From NCBI GenBank assembly GCA_015062495.1, contig SUUN01000001.1, forward strand, positions 285,069-349,068: a stretch of 64,000 bases of DNA, read 5' to 3'. The notes under the pieces are model-generated. The model was given only the letters and a program-made list of their open reading frames with translations, was not told where the DNA came from and searched no databases. Made by a program: the position numbers and the translations under genes. Below are positions 8,756-16,205 of this stretch, piece after piece (position 1 is the first letter of the stretch; every line of letters starts with the position of its first letter). This DNA comes from Alphaproteobacteria bacterium (lineage in GTDB: Bacteria > Pseudomonadota > Alphaproteobacteria > Rs-D84).

Positions 8756-9131
8756 CCTGGCAAATCTTCACAAGTTGTGTTTCCCGCACAAACCATGGAG
8801 TGCGGATGAATTTGCGGACCTGAAAAAATCGGGCTGTGAAATTATAGCCAGTCAAAACGGATTTGTCGTTTATCGCGCAACATTGGACGAAGCCGAAATA
8901 ATCACAATCGGCGTTCACCCCGACGCCCGACGGACAGGGATTGGTATCGCGCTTATCGGGGTGATGGAGGCAGACCTGAAAAAACAAGGCGTTAAACATA
9001 TATTCCTGGAAGTTGCAGCAGATAATGCGCCCGCACGTGCGCTGTACGAACAGGTTGGTTTTGTTCAAGTTGGCGTGCGTCCAAAATACTATGACGGCAT
9101 TGACGCCATTATGATGCGAAAGGATATATAA
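8745..9131 (+). CDS. rimI: Ribosomal protein S18-alanine N-acetyltransferase RimI (GNAT family)
   Basis: 128 residues with GTG start. GNAT fold: acetyl-CoA pyrophosphate loop HPDARRTGIGIALIG (motif A, about residues 66-80), then the RimI-type LEVAADNAPARALYEQVGFVQVGVRPKYYDG block, which is the family's best signature. N-terminal residues LHKLCFPHKPWSADEF match the RimI entry HxxxFxxPW. Acetylates the N-terminus of S18 in the model family. It overlaps the previous gene by eleven bases and the next by one (TAATG). Confidence 0.88.
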   Translation: MLDNLANLHKLCFPHKPWSADEFADLKKSGCEIIASQNGFVVYRATLDEAEIITIGVHPDARRTGIGIALIGVMEADLKKQGVKHIFLEVAADNAPARALYEQVGFVQVGVRPKYYDGIDAIMMRKDI

Positions 9132-10138
9132 TGAACTATGTCGGCAGCAGTGCATATGTTATCCAGGCGGCCCCCAGTTCCATGGGTGTGCAACGACCGT
9201 TTCGTTATGCTGATAAAATCGATTTGAACAAACCTGCACTGGTGGTGCTGGGTGGTGCGTTAACGACGACTGAACCTAAGGCGTTTGGATATATCGAACA
9301 CCTGGCCAAGACGGTAAGAAATAAAGCCAATATAAATTTATATGCTGCGGTTTATAATTTTGGAACAATTGATCCTATGTTGGTGAAAGCAAACACGTTT
9401 CGGCGTGCAGGACGAAAAATGGCACTGGATATGGACGCAACGATTGCACGCCGCAAAGAACAGCAATTAAATGAAATCAATGCAGCCGAGCCAACACCAG
9501 GCTATGTCGAAGATCTGTATGAAATAATTATCGAACCGCGTATCGTTCGTGGCAACGCGGAACGAACGGCCATGAACATGGGCAATTTGATAATTTATTC
9601 GCATTGTCATGGCGCAATTATTGTTAACCATTTTACAAATATGGCCACGCAACAAATGAAAGACGCCGGATTCGACGATAATGCAATTCAGAAATGCTTG
9701 TCACACGTCGTTGTTATACAACATAATCCAACCGCGCCACTGGAAAATGCAAAATTTACAACGCTGAATTTTATGTCGGCGTCTGATGATACGTTGAATT
9801 ATTTTGACACTTTTTCCAAGAACGTTTTACGACGCGATGATATTGCGCCTGCGTTTATGGGGGATGACTATGCCAATGTTTTTGTCGCAGGGAAATTAAA
9901 CAAAACAAATGGTTCGGAACACGGGTTCAGTGTTGGATATCGCGATGATGGGTCAGATCTGACACAAAATGGAAAAATTATTTTTGGCGCAGAACAAAAT
10001 GCGATAAACGCCGCCATAGACAATGCAATATCTGGGGCGTCATGTACAAATGTAGCGTCGATGGTTGCCAGTGATGAAATTGATATTCAACAATTACGCG
10101 CAAATGGTCGTGAACTGATGAAAAAATTTAGTCGTTAA
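9131..10138 (+). CDS. Hypothetical protein, possible alpha/beta-hydrolase fold with a Cys elbow
   Basis: 335 residues, not assigned to a family. The centre reads LIIYSHCHGAIIVNHF (about residues 153-168): a beta strand, a tight turn and a helix, as in the nucleophile elbow of alpha/beta hydrolases (GxSxG). Here Ser-His-Cys-His-Gly puts Cys in the nucleophile position. A candidate acid/base pair lies downstream (DDTLNYFD and SEHGFSVGY). No signal peptide. The start overlaps the rimI stop (TAATG), and the last 11 bases overlap the convergent helicase gene. Enzyme activity is inference only. Confidence 0.6.
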   Translation: MNYVGSSAYVIQAAPSSMGVQRPFRYADKIDLNKPALVVLGGALTTTEPKAFGYIEHLAKTVRNKANINLYAAVYNFGTIDPMLVKANTFRRAGRKMALDMDATIARRKEQQLNEINAAEPTPGYVEDLYEIIIEPRIVRGNAERTAMNMGNLIIYSHCHGAIIVNHFTNMATQQMKDAGFDDNAIQKCLSHVVVIQHNPTAPLENAKFTTLNFMSASDDTLNYFDTFSKNVLRRDDIAPAFMGDDYANVFVAGKLNKTNGSEHGFSVGYRDDGSDLTQNGKIIFGAEQNAINAAIDNAISGASCTNVASMVASDEIDIQQLRANGRELMKKFSR

Positions 10139-11402
10139 GTACGAAATCTAAAACACGTGGGTCAAAAATTACATCGCGCGGTCGCAGGGGCGCAGATATA
10201 TGCATGTCGGCACTGCGTCGTGTGCGCGATAACGCAACATAGACCTGGCCGTGGGTGAATGCACCACGCGAAATATCAACCACAACAGCATCCAATGTTT
10301 TGCCCTGGGCGCGATGAATTGTCATGGCATAGCCCAGCATTAATGGGAACTGTTTATAGGCGCCAACCTCGTTTTCAACAAGGCGTTCGTTTTCATCGCG
10401 CGAATATTCGATTTTTGCCCATTTATCTGGCTTTACCGACACCAGTTCACGTGAATCAGACAACAACTGGACAACTATTTCACGCGCAGACAAACTGCGC
10501 ACCAGGCCCATCGAACCGTTGTGCCATTTATCACCATTTTTTACAAAAACAACCAATGCACCAACCTTTAATTCCAGTGCCAGGGGGGCGGGCACATCAC
10601 GTTCAGAAAAATTCCCAGACAGCACACCATTATACACAACCGGTGTTTCATTTATCTGGGCCAGGCGCGTTGCATTTATCCGTTCGGCAACCGCACGAAA
10701 TGGTGTAATGATTACTGCGTTTGCGCGACGCGCATCGTCGTCAATTTTGCATGAATTAAAGTATTCCAAACTGCGTGTGTTATTGTTACGCAATTGCACC
10801 AGGTTTTCCAACAATGGCAAATCACTTTGGCGATACACAAAATCAAAATTGAATTTTATAAAATTTGCGCGACTGTACACATGGCTGTCAAAAAAATATG
10901 CGTTGGGATGGCCGTATTCTGTTTCATAATACTGGGTCGCGTCACGTGTGATAACAGGTGGTAACTGAAATAAATCACCAATGGCAACGACCTGGATTCC
11001 GCCAAAGGGTTCGTTGTTGTGACGCGCCCATCGCGCCAATATGTCAATTGCATCCAGTAAATCTGGCGCAACCATCGATATTTCATCAATAATTAAAACA
11101 TCCGTCGCCGCCAAGATATTGCGTGGCTTGGCCTTTAACTTCAAAAATTCAGGCATTATGAAATCGCGGGGCTGAATCTGAAACAGCGAATGTATCGTTT
11201 GTCCACCAACGTTTAATGCGGACACCGCCGTTGGACACGCACAGACAATACGCTTTTTCGACGCGCTTTTCAGATAGTTCACAAATGTCGATTTGCCCGT
11301 TCCCGCCGGCCCTAATATTAACAGGTTTGAATTAGTACGTTCAATTGCATCAAATGCAGATAACTGGGTCGCGTTCAAAATGGGTTTTACATTTTCCAGC
11401 AT
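10128..11402 (-). CDS. Pif1/RecD-like superfamily 1B DNA helicase
   Basis: 424 residues. Walker A GPAGTGKST (about residues 33-41), the Pif1-type motif II region DVLIIDEISM, motif III GDLFQLPPV, and the C-terminal motifs MTIHRAQGKTLDAV and VYVALSRTR. These are 5'-3' SF1B helicases of the Pif1/Dda/RecD group; bacterial Pif1 proteins unwind structured DNA such as G-quadruplexes and forks. It lies last in a - strand operon behind miaA, lemA and a PHP phosphatase (3-base gap). Confidence 0.87.
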   Translation of the reverse strand: MLENVKPILNATQLSAFDAIERTNSNLLILGPAGTGKSTFVNYLKSASKKRIVCACPTAVSALNVGGQTIHSLFQIQPRDFIMPEFLKLKAKPRNILAATDVLIIDEISMVAPDLLDAIDILARWARHNNEPFGGIQVVAIGDLFQLPPVITRDATQYYETEYGHPNAYFFDSHVYSRANFIKFNFDFVYRQSDLPLLENLVQLRNNNTRSLEYFNSCKIDDDARRANAVIITPFRAVAERINATRLAQINETPVVYNGVLSGNFSERDVPAPLALELKVGALVVFVKNGDKWHNGSMGLVRSLSAREIVVQLLSDSRELVSVKPDKWAKIEYSRDENERLVENEVGAYKQFPLMLGYAMTIHRAQGKTLDAVVVDISRGAFTHGQVYVALSRTRRSADMHISAPLRPRDVIFDPRVLDFVLND

Positions 11403-11405
11403 TGG

Positions 11406-12230
11406 CTATTTCACACAATCAGGGGTATAAAAATTCGTTATACCGCAATCACATGCCAATCGTTCGGCAACATCAAAGCGACGCCCAATCTGGTCAGAAC
11501 TGTGCGCATCGTCGGATATTAAAACAGGAATATTGTTTTTGGCGACTGTGCGCAAAATACGCGCCGATGGATACGGTTCGGATTCCAGACCAGTATTGAT
11601 TTCAATCGCAGCGTTATTCTGGGCCAAAACTTCGATGGCGCGTTGTTCCCGGTCAATCCATTTCTGTTCTGTGCCCAGACCAACCTTTTTCGGCAAATCC
11701 AGATGTGCCAACCAGGTAAATAAACCAGATGCGGCGGCCGCACCAATGTTTTGCCAGTATTGCGCCAACATTTCATCACGCGCGTCTGCGTCTGCGTTTG
11801 ACATATCGTGAACATTACACAGTACACCACCGTATTCCACAAAATGACACGAACCGATTATATAATCGGGCTTTAAAATGCGCATGGCGCGTTCAAAATC
11901 ACGATGCCATGTTGGGGTATTAAAAAAGTCCACTTCTAATCCACGCAGAACGCGTATGTTGGCATTGGCGGCAATCTGGGTCAATTCCGCATAGTGCGGA
12001 ACAAACAAATCCAGGATATCATCCAACGACGAGTTATAGATGTTTTTATATCCACGCGCGACCGCAAATGGATAGAATTTCGCATCTTGGATATCGGGAT
12101 GCAGAATAAAATGATTTGATATGCCAATCGCACGCATCCCCAGTTCCGTGGCGCGCGCAATCATGTCGGCGGGACGGCTGCGACCATCAAACCCGATTGT
12201 ATGCGTGTGAAGCGTGAATTTTTGTGTCAT
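11406..12230 (-). CDS. PHP-domain phosphatase (histidinol-phosphatase-like)
   Basis: 274 residues. Metal-binding PHP motifs in order: HTHTIGFDGRS at the N-terminus, SNHF near residue 40, the Glu of LRGLEVDF, GSCHFVEYGG in the middle, LAHLDLP, and ISDDAHSSDQIG at the end. The layout is that of trinuclear-metal phosphoesterases of the HisJ/YcdX type. No other histidine-synthesis gene is nearby, so histidinol phosphate may not be the substrate. It starts inside the lemA stop codon (1-base overlap), so translation is probably coupled. Confidence 0.8.
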   Translation of the reverse strand: MTQKFTLHTHTIGFDGRSRPADMIARATELGMRAIGISNHFILHPDIQDAKFYPFAVARGYKNIYNSSLDDILDLFVPHYAELTQIAANANIRVLRGLEVDFFNTPTWHRDFERAMRILKPDYIIGSCHFVEYGGVLCNVHDMSNADADARDEMLAQYWQNIGAAAASGLFTWLAHLDLPKKVGLGTEQKWIDREQRAIEVLAQNNAAIEINTGLESEPYPSARILRTVAKNNIPVLISDDAHSSDQIGRRFDVAERLACDCGITNFYTPDCVK

Positions 12231-12769
12231 CAGAACTTAACCTGTGGGGCTTTCTTTTCTGTTTCATCAATTTCAAACATTTTTTCAGGCAAAATGCCAA
12301 ACATGCGCGCAACAATGTTTGATGGGAATTGTTCAATCTGGGTGTTCAGTGCCATTACAACCGTGTTATAAAACTGGCGCGATGCCTGAATCTTGGTTTC
12401 TGTGTCCGTCAGTTCACGCTGTAATTCGATAAAATTCTGGTTTGCTTTTAAATCAGGGTATGATTCTGCGACCGCAAACAGGCTTTTTAATGTCTGGGTT
12501 AATTTATTCTGGGCGTCCGCAGATGTTGGACCATTTGCCGCCATTGCCGCATTGCGGGCCGATGTCACCGCAGACAATGTTTCAGATTCGTGTTTGGCCG
12601 CACCGCGCACGGTTTCAACCAGATTAGGAATTAAATCATATCGACGCTTTAACTGGGTATCAACCGTTGCCCAGGCTTCGCGTGCTTGGTTTCGGCGCGC
12701 AACCAACCCATTATACACCGCGATAACATATAACAACAATAATGCGATTACTGCGATTGTGGTCCACAT
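12230..12769 (-). CDS. lemA: LemA family protein
   Basis: 179 residues. N-terminal membrane anchor (TTIAVIALLLLYVIAVYN) followed by the LemA core: NGLVARRNQAREAWATVDTQLKRRYDLIPNLV, a family hallmark, and helical repeats ending with FPSNIVARMFG. LemA proteins are anchored with most of the chain outside the cytosol; their function is poorly known. An AGGAG site precedes the ATG. Second gene of the miaA operon. Confidence 0.93.
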   Translation of the reverse strand: MWTTIAVIALLLLYVIAVYNGLVARRNQAREAWATVDTQLKRRYDLIPNLVETVRGAAKHESETLSAVTSARNAAMAANGPTSADAQNKLTQTLKSLFAVAESYPDLKANQNFIELQRELTDTETKIQASRQFYNTVVMALNTQIEQFPSNIVARMFGILPEKMFEIDETEKKAPQVKF

Positions 12770-12799
12770 GATTTTTTCTCCTTTGGTTTATTTTTAATT

Positions 12800-13693
12800 C
12801 TATACATTGTTTAATAAAAAAGCAACATCGTCTGGGGTTGGGGTGTGATTGATGATGATATCAGGATTATACTGGGTGCGAAACCAGGTGCGCTGGCGTT
12901 TGGCATATTGATTCGTGCGCGTTATCCAGTTCTGAATACATTGGGATTCTGTGATTTCGCCACGGATAAATTTGCACAATTGTGATGCGCCAATTGCGCG
13001 GTTTTCATCCCAGCCAGAATCGATGACCGATTGCGCCTCGTCAAGCGCACCAGACGACAGCATCAGCGGGATACGCGCGGCGATACGTTCCCGTAAAGCA
13101 TTAGAATCAGGATTAATTAAAACGCGTTTCGCGTGTGGGATAACCGCGCCGGCGCGGGGCATATTCTGAAATTCTGTAATATGGTGGCCGGTGGTGAAAA
13201 AAACCTCTAATGCGCGGGCGACGCGTTGTGGGTCGGTCGCGGTAAATTCCGGCGGTAATAATTTGCGGGCGGCGTCAATATCGGTTGCCACCAATTCACG
13301 CGCACGTGTACGCGCATCATCTGAGACATCTGGCATTGGTGAAATACCATGAATCAACGCGTTTATGTAATAGCCTGTGCCACCAACAAATATTGGTGTG
13401 CGCCCCGCAGCAATGGCGGCATCGTATTCACGACGCGCCATGTCCAGGTATTCAGACACAGAAATTTGTTCGGACAAAGGCAATATTGAAAACAGACGAT
13501 ATGGAACGCCATCAATTTCGTCAAAAGTGTCACGGCCGACAAAAGGACTGGCCGAAATGGACTCAATCCCGCGATAGATTTGGACACTGTCGCAATTTAT
13601 GATTGTGCCATTTATTTGGCATGCCAATTCATGGGCAAAATCTGATTTACCCGACGCAGTTGGACCTGTGATTATATATGCGTTTGCATTCAT
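12800..13693 (-). CDS. miaA: tRNA dimethylallyltransferase MiaA
   Basis: 297 residues. P-loop GPTASGKSDFA (residues 9-19), then the DSVQIYRG motif that holds the catalytic Asp, FVGGTGYYINALI, and DPQRVARALEV with the tRNA-binding arginine. The C-terminal ITRTNQYAKRQRTWFR matches MiaA. It adds the dimethylallyl group to A37 of tRNAs reading UNN codons. First gene of the - strand operon with lemA, the PHP phosphatase and the helicase. Confidence 0.95.
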   Translation of the reverse strand: MNANAYIITGPTASGKSDFAHELACQINGTIINCDSVQIYRGIESISASPFVGRDTFDEIDGVPYRLFSILPLSEQISVSEYLDMARREYDAAIAAGRTPIFVGGTGYYINALIHGISPMPDVSDDARTRARELVATDIDAARKLLPPEFTATDPQRVARALEVFFTTGHHITEFQNMPRAGAVIPHAKRVLINPDSNALRERIAARIPLMLSSGALDEAQSVIDSGWDENRAIGASQLCKFIRGEITESQCIQNWITRTNQYAKRQRTWFRTQYNPDIIINHTPTPDDVAFLLNNV

Positions 13694-13736
13694 TTGTATC
13701 GATTATAGTCAAGATGTCCCAAATGTAAATAAAATA

Positions 13737-13765
13737 TTGTAATTTTATCCCGCGGGGTCTATGAT
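13737..13765 (+). promoter_or_regulatory. Promoter for gap
   Basis: TTGTAA (13737-13742), 17-base spacer, TATGAT (13760-13765); a ribosome site AAAGGAAA lies just before the gap ATG. Confidence 0.6.
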
Positions 13766-13801
13766 GAATCCGTCCAATTAAACAAACGAAAGGAAATAAT
13801 T

Positions 13802-14803
13802 ATGTCAAAATTAAGAGTAGCAATTAATGGTTTTGGGCGCATCGGACGCTTGGTATTGCGGGCGGCACTGGAATCGGGACGCGAAGATATTGAATTTGTG
13901 GCGGTTAATGATCTGGCACCGGCGGAACAGAATGCGTATCTGTTAAAGTATGATTCTGTGCATGGGAATTTGCCGATGGAAGTAAAACTGGATGGGGAAT
14001 ACATTTTGGTTGGTAATCAGAAAATCAAATGTATTGCGGAACGCGATCCGTCAAAACTGCCATGGGGCGAATTGAATATCGATGTTGTCATGGAATGTAC
14101 GGGTATCTTTACCGCCGCAGACAAGGCACGTGTACATATTGACGCAGGCGCGAAACGCGTATTGGTATCTGCACCATCAACGGGGGCGGACAAGACAATC
14201 GTATTCGGTGTAAACCAGGATACATTAACCCCAGATGACATTATCGTTTCAAATGCATCATGTACGACAAACTGTCTGGCCCCGGTGGTCAAGGTTCTGA
14301 ATGAAAAATTCGGCGTTGTGTCGGGATGGATGACGACCGTTCATGCGTACACAGGTGACCAGCAATTGCTGGATAAAAACCACAAAGATTTCCGGCGTGC
14401 ACGTGCGGCAAACCTGTCGATGATTCCGACCAGCACCGGCGCGGCCAAGGCAATTGGTTTGGTGTTGCCGGAACTGGCGGGTAAATTAGACGGTATGGCA
14501 ATTCGCGTTCCAACACCAGATGTATCGGTTGTGGAATTGGTTGTTAATCTGGAACACGATGCGACGGTCGAAGAAATCAACAACGCGATGCGCGCAGCCG
14601 AATCCAAGACATTTGGTTATAACGAATTGCCATTGGTATCAATTGACTTTACACATGATGCGCACAGCTCTATATTCGATGCCAGCCAGACCAAGGTTCT
14701 GGGGGATAAATTGGCGCACGTGACCGCGTGGTATGATAACGAATGGGGTTTTTCAAACCGTATGTGCGATACCGCCGTCGCGATGGGCAAATTGATTAAG
14801 TAA
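13802..14803 (+). CDS. gap: Glyceraldehyde-3-phosphate dehydrogenase
   Basis: 333 residues, full length. NAD-binding INGFGRIGRLVLR at residues 8-20 and catalytic Cys154 in SNASCTTNCLAP; His181 lies in the TVHAYTGDQ segment; WYDNEWGFSNRM near the C-terminus. Asp37 in VAVNDLAP points to NAD rather than NADP. Converts glyceraldehyde-3-phosphate to 1,3-bisphosphoglycerate in glycolysis. A single gene with its own promoter and a strong terminator shared with the convergent gene. Confidence 0.97.
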   Translation: MSKLRVAINGFGRIGRLVLRAALESGREDIEFVAVNDLAPAEQNAYLLKYDSVHGNLPMEVKLDGEYILVGNQKIKCIAERDPSKLPWGELNIDVVMECTGIFTAADKARVHIDAGAKRVLVSAPSTGADKTIVFGVNQDTLTPDDIIVSNASCTTNCLAPVVKVLNEKFGVVSGWMTTVHAYTGDQQLLDKNHKDFRRARAANLSMIPTSTGAAKAIGLVLPELAGKLDGMAIRVPTPDVSVVELVVNLEHDATVEEINNAMRAAESKTFGYNELPLVSIDFTHDAHSSIFDASQTKVLGDKLAHVTAWYDNEWGFSNRMCDTAVAMGKLIK

Positions 14804-14804
14804 A

Positions 14805-14830
14805 AAATCCCGCCAAATGGCGGGATTTTT
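14805..14830. terminator. Bidirectional terminator between gap and the Cys-rich gene
   Basis: ATCCCGCC, loop AAAT, GGCGGGAT, flanked by A-run and T-run so that it can work from both sides. Confidence 0.88.
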
Positions 14831-15569
14831 AGTACATGCATACACCATTGGCAGATATTGTAAATTTTCCAGACGCGTCATAATATGTACCAGCGGGCAG
14901 ATAACATGCGGCAGAATCAGTAGCCGCACTTATAAGCGTTGGGCCCGCAGTTGTTGCAGTGGCAGCGGTTGTTAGGGTGCTGTCCGTATAAACACCTGTG
15001 GTGGCACATGCGCGACAGCCGGCGCCGATTGCGCTGCTGCTGATGGCGACATAGCCCTGGTTGCAATATACGTTGGCTTGTTCCATGCCGCCGGGGCACG
15101 TTGCGTTGCCGGGACACGCGTTGCAACCACCGTTGGCATCGCTGCTGTTATCATATGCACGGTCGGTCGCGCTGTAATATCCAGCATTGCAACGATAGGT
15201 AGTTGACGCGTTACACGTGTTGGTGACTGTGGACCATTGACGCGTTATCCAGTTTTGAATTTTGCCGTAACTGGCGCTGGGTTCGTTATCACTGCTGCAC
15301 AACGTTTTCATTAACGCAACACAATTATCCGCGCTGTATCCAGCAGTGATACATGCACATACTGATATATCATCTGCTACTATACTATACTCGCATGAAG
15401 AACCTGAGATACTGGAACTGAGGCACGGTTTGTTACAGTTTGTTTTGCAAGCAGACAATGCCGCGGTGTATTGATTTTTTGTGCATGTTATATCAGCACT
15501 GTTCCATGCGTGCGCAGATGTGCATACACAGGATATTGCAGCGATGGATAACAAAAGTTTATTAGTCAT
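14829..15569 (-). CDS. Secreted Cys-rich surface protein
   Basis: 246 residues from the ATG at 15569, which has an AAGGAAA site and gives a clear signal peptide (MTNKLLLSIAAISCVCTSAHA). A longer in-frame ORF runs upstream, but only by reading through the leader terminator. The mature part has over 20 cysteines in spaced pairs, including CNAGYY, CNACPGNATCPGG, CNQGYV and CRACA, then a Ser/Thr/Ala-rich stretch and a C-terminal CYLPAGTYYDASGKF...C.Y motif. The same terminal motif occurs in the product at 33045-33878. The pattern suggests a disulfide-rich exported protein; function unknown. It lies directly behind a folded leader with a terminator. Confidence 0.72.
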   Translation of the reverse strand: MTNKLLLSIAAISCVCTSAHAWNSADITCTKNQYTAALSACKTNCNKPCLSSSISGSSCEYSIVADDISVCACITAGYSADNCVALMKTLCSSDNEPSASYGKIQNWITRQWSTVTNTCNASTTYRCNAGYYSATDRAYDNSSDANGGCNACPGNATCPGGMEQANVYCNQGYVAISSSAIGAGCRACATTGVYTDSTLTTAATATTAGPTLISAATDSAACYLPAGTYYDASGKFTISANGVCMY

Positions 15570-15595
15570 GATTTTCCTTCCCTTTTTTGGTTTTG

Positions 15596-15624
15596 TTAAA
15601 AAGAAACCGCCAAAGGCATGGCGG
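15596..15624 (-). terminator. Leader terminator / attenuator before the Cys-rich gene
   Basis: - strand CCGCC, loop ATGCCTTT, GGCGG followed by TTTCTTTTT. Confidence 0.75.
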
Positions 15625-15849
15625 TCGGGGATTAGAAAAATCATAATAGTGAATGACCCTGCGATTTTCGGGCATGCCCTGTTGTATAATCGCAGACCCC
15701 CGACCGATTTATTTCCAGTCGGGAATAAAAAACATACGGCGGCCACAAACAGTCGCCGACGTTTCATTCGTCGGATTCAATGCGCAATATCGCGCATCGC
15801 ACTATTACGGGATTTTCTAGGTCCCTGAGCCAACATCCCTGTTGATTCA
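15596..15849 (-). ncRNA. Structured RNA leader or independent ncRNA ending in a terminator
   Basis: Transcribed from the promoter at 15855-15883 towards the Cys-rich gene. A long-range closing helix joins 15825-15795 with 15655-15627; its complementary blocks include TAATAGTG/CACTATTA and TAGAAAA/TTTTCTA. Inside it at least four local hairpins form: ATGCGC/GCGCAT, CCGACG/CGTCGG, CCCGAC/GTCGGG and CTGCGATT/AATCGCAG. It ends in a rho-independent terminator 27 bases before the start codon at 15569. No match to 6S, tmRNA, SRP RNA or a known riboswitch could be made by eye. It could be a stand-alone ncRNA of about 254 nt or an attenuation leader. Confidence 0.55.
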
Positions 15850-15854
15850 GTACC

Positions 15855-15883
15855 ATTATAAGACAACAGAATAAAAAACACAA
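15855..15883 (-). promoter_or_regulatory. Promoter of the structured RNA
   Basis: - strand TTGTGT (15883-15878), 17-base spacer, TATAAT (15860-15855). Confidence 0.65.
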
Positions 15884-15919
15884 ATGCTTAGTTTGGATAA
15901 GGATTATTGGGCATTAGCG

Positions 15920-16000
15920 GGTGGAAAAATAAAAAAACAGTCACCCTCCTGGCGCACTGACGTGCGCTATCCCCCCGCCAAGGGCGGTGGACATTCAATA
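15920..16000 (-). other. Hairpin cluster with a - strand T-tract, in gene-free DNA
   Basis: Two adjacent hairpins, CCGCC/GGCGG (15975-15979 with 15983-15987) and GCGCAC/GTGCGC (15952-15957 with 15962-15967). On the - strand they are followed by GGTGAC and a run of seven T, so it looks like the 3' end of an RNA read leftwards. No protein-coding frame is convincing here. Confidence 0.4.
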
Positions 16001-16030
16001 AGAGACAGGAATACCGCGACAAATAAAAGT

Positions 16031-16125
16031 TTAGTGGTTAGTGTAAGGGCAAGTGTTTAGTGAATGTGTGCGGCGTTTGCCGCACATTATAGTGCCACCA
16101 CTAACCACTGGCACTAACCACTTAC
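16031..16125. repeat. Iterated inverted repeat AGTGGTTAGTG / CACTAACCACT
   Basis: AGTGGTTAGTG at 16033 and a variant AGTGTTTAGTG at 16052 face two copies of CACTAACCACT (16099 and 16112). In the centre lies a perfect 8-bp hairpin TGTGCGGC-GTTT-GCCGCACA (16067-16086). The arms can pair in register or shifted by one copy. Confidence 0.7.
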
Positions 16126-16177
16126 ACTTATACCCACCCTGGCACTGTGTGCCATCCCACCACAGGATGGGAATTAG

Positions 16178-16205
16178 AAATCCCCCATTTGGGGGATTTT
16201 TATTT
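16178..16205. terminator. Terminator downstream of the glycine-zipper gene
   Basis: ATCCCCC, loop ATTT, GGGGGAT with T-run on the + strand and A-run upstream; sits directly after the - strand stop at 16200-16202. Confidence 0.85.

Noticed and set aside
15570-15767. 66-codon N-terminal extension of the Cys-rich protein
   Set aside because: It would be translated through the folded leader and its terminator; the ATG at 15569 has the ribosome site and signal peptide.
15810-15845. 6S RNA on the + strand (GGTCCCTGAGCC resembles the E. coli 6S bubble)
   Set aside because: The complementary 3' strand needed to close the rod is missing on the + strand downstream; the pairing partners lie upstream and define a - strand RNA instead.
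15596-15849. Permuted two-piece tmRNA
   Set aside because: No T arm, acceptor end or tag reading frame of tmRNA type was found.
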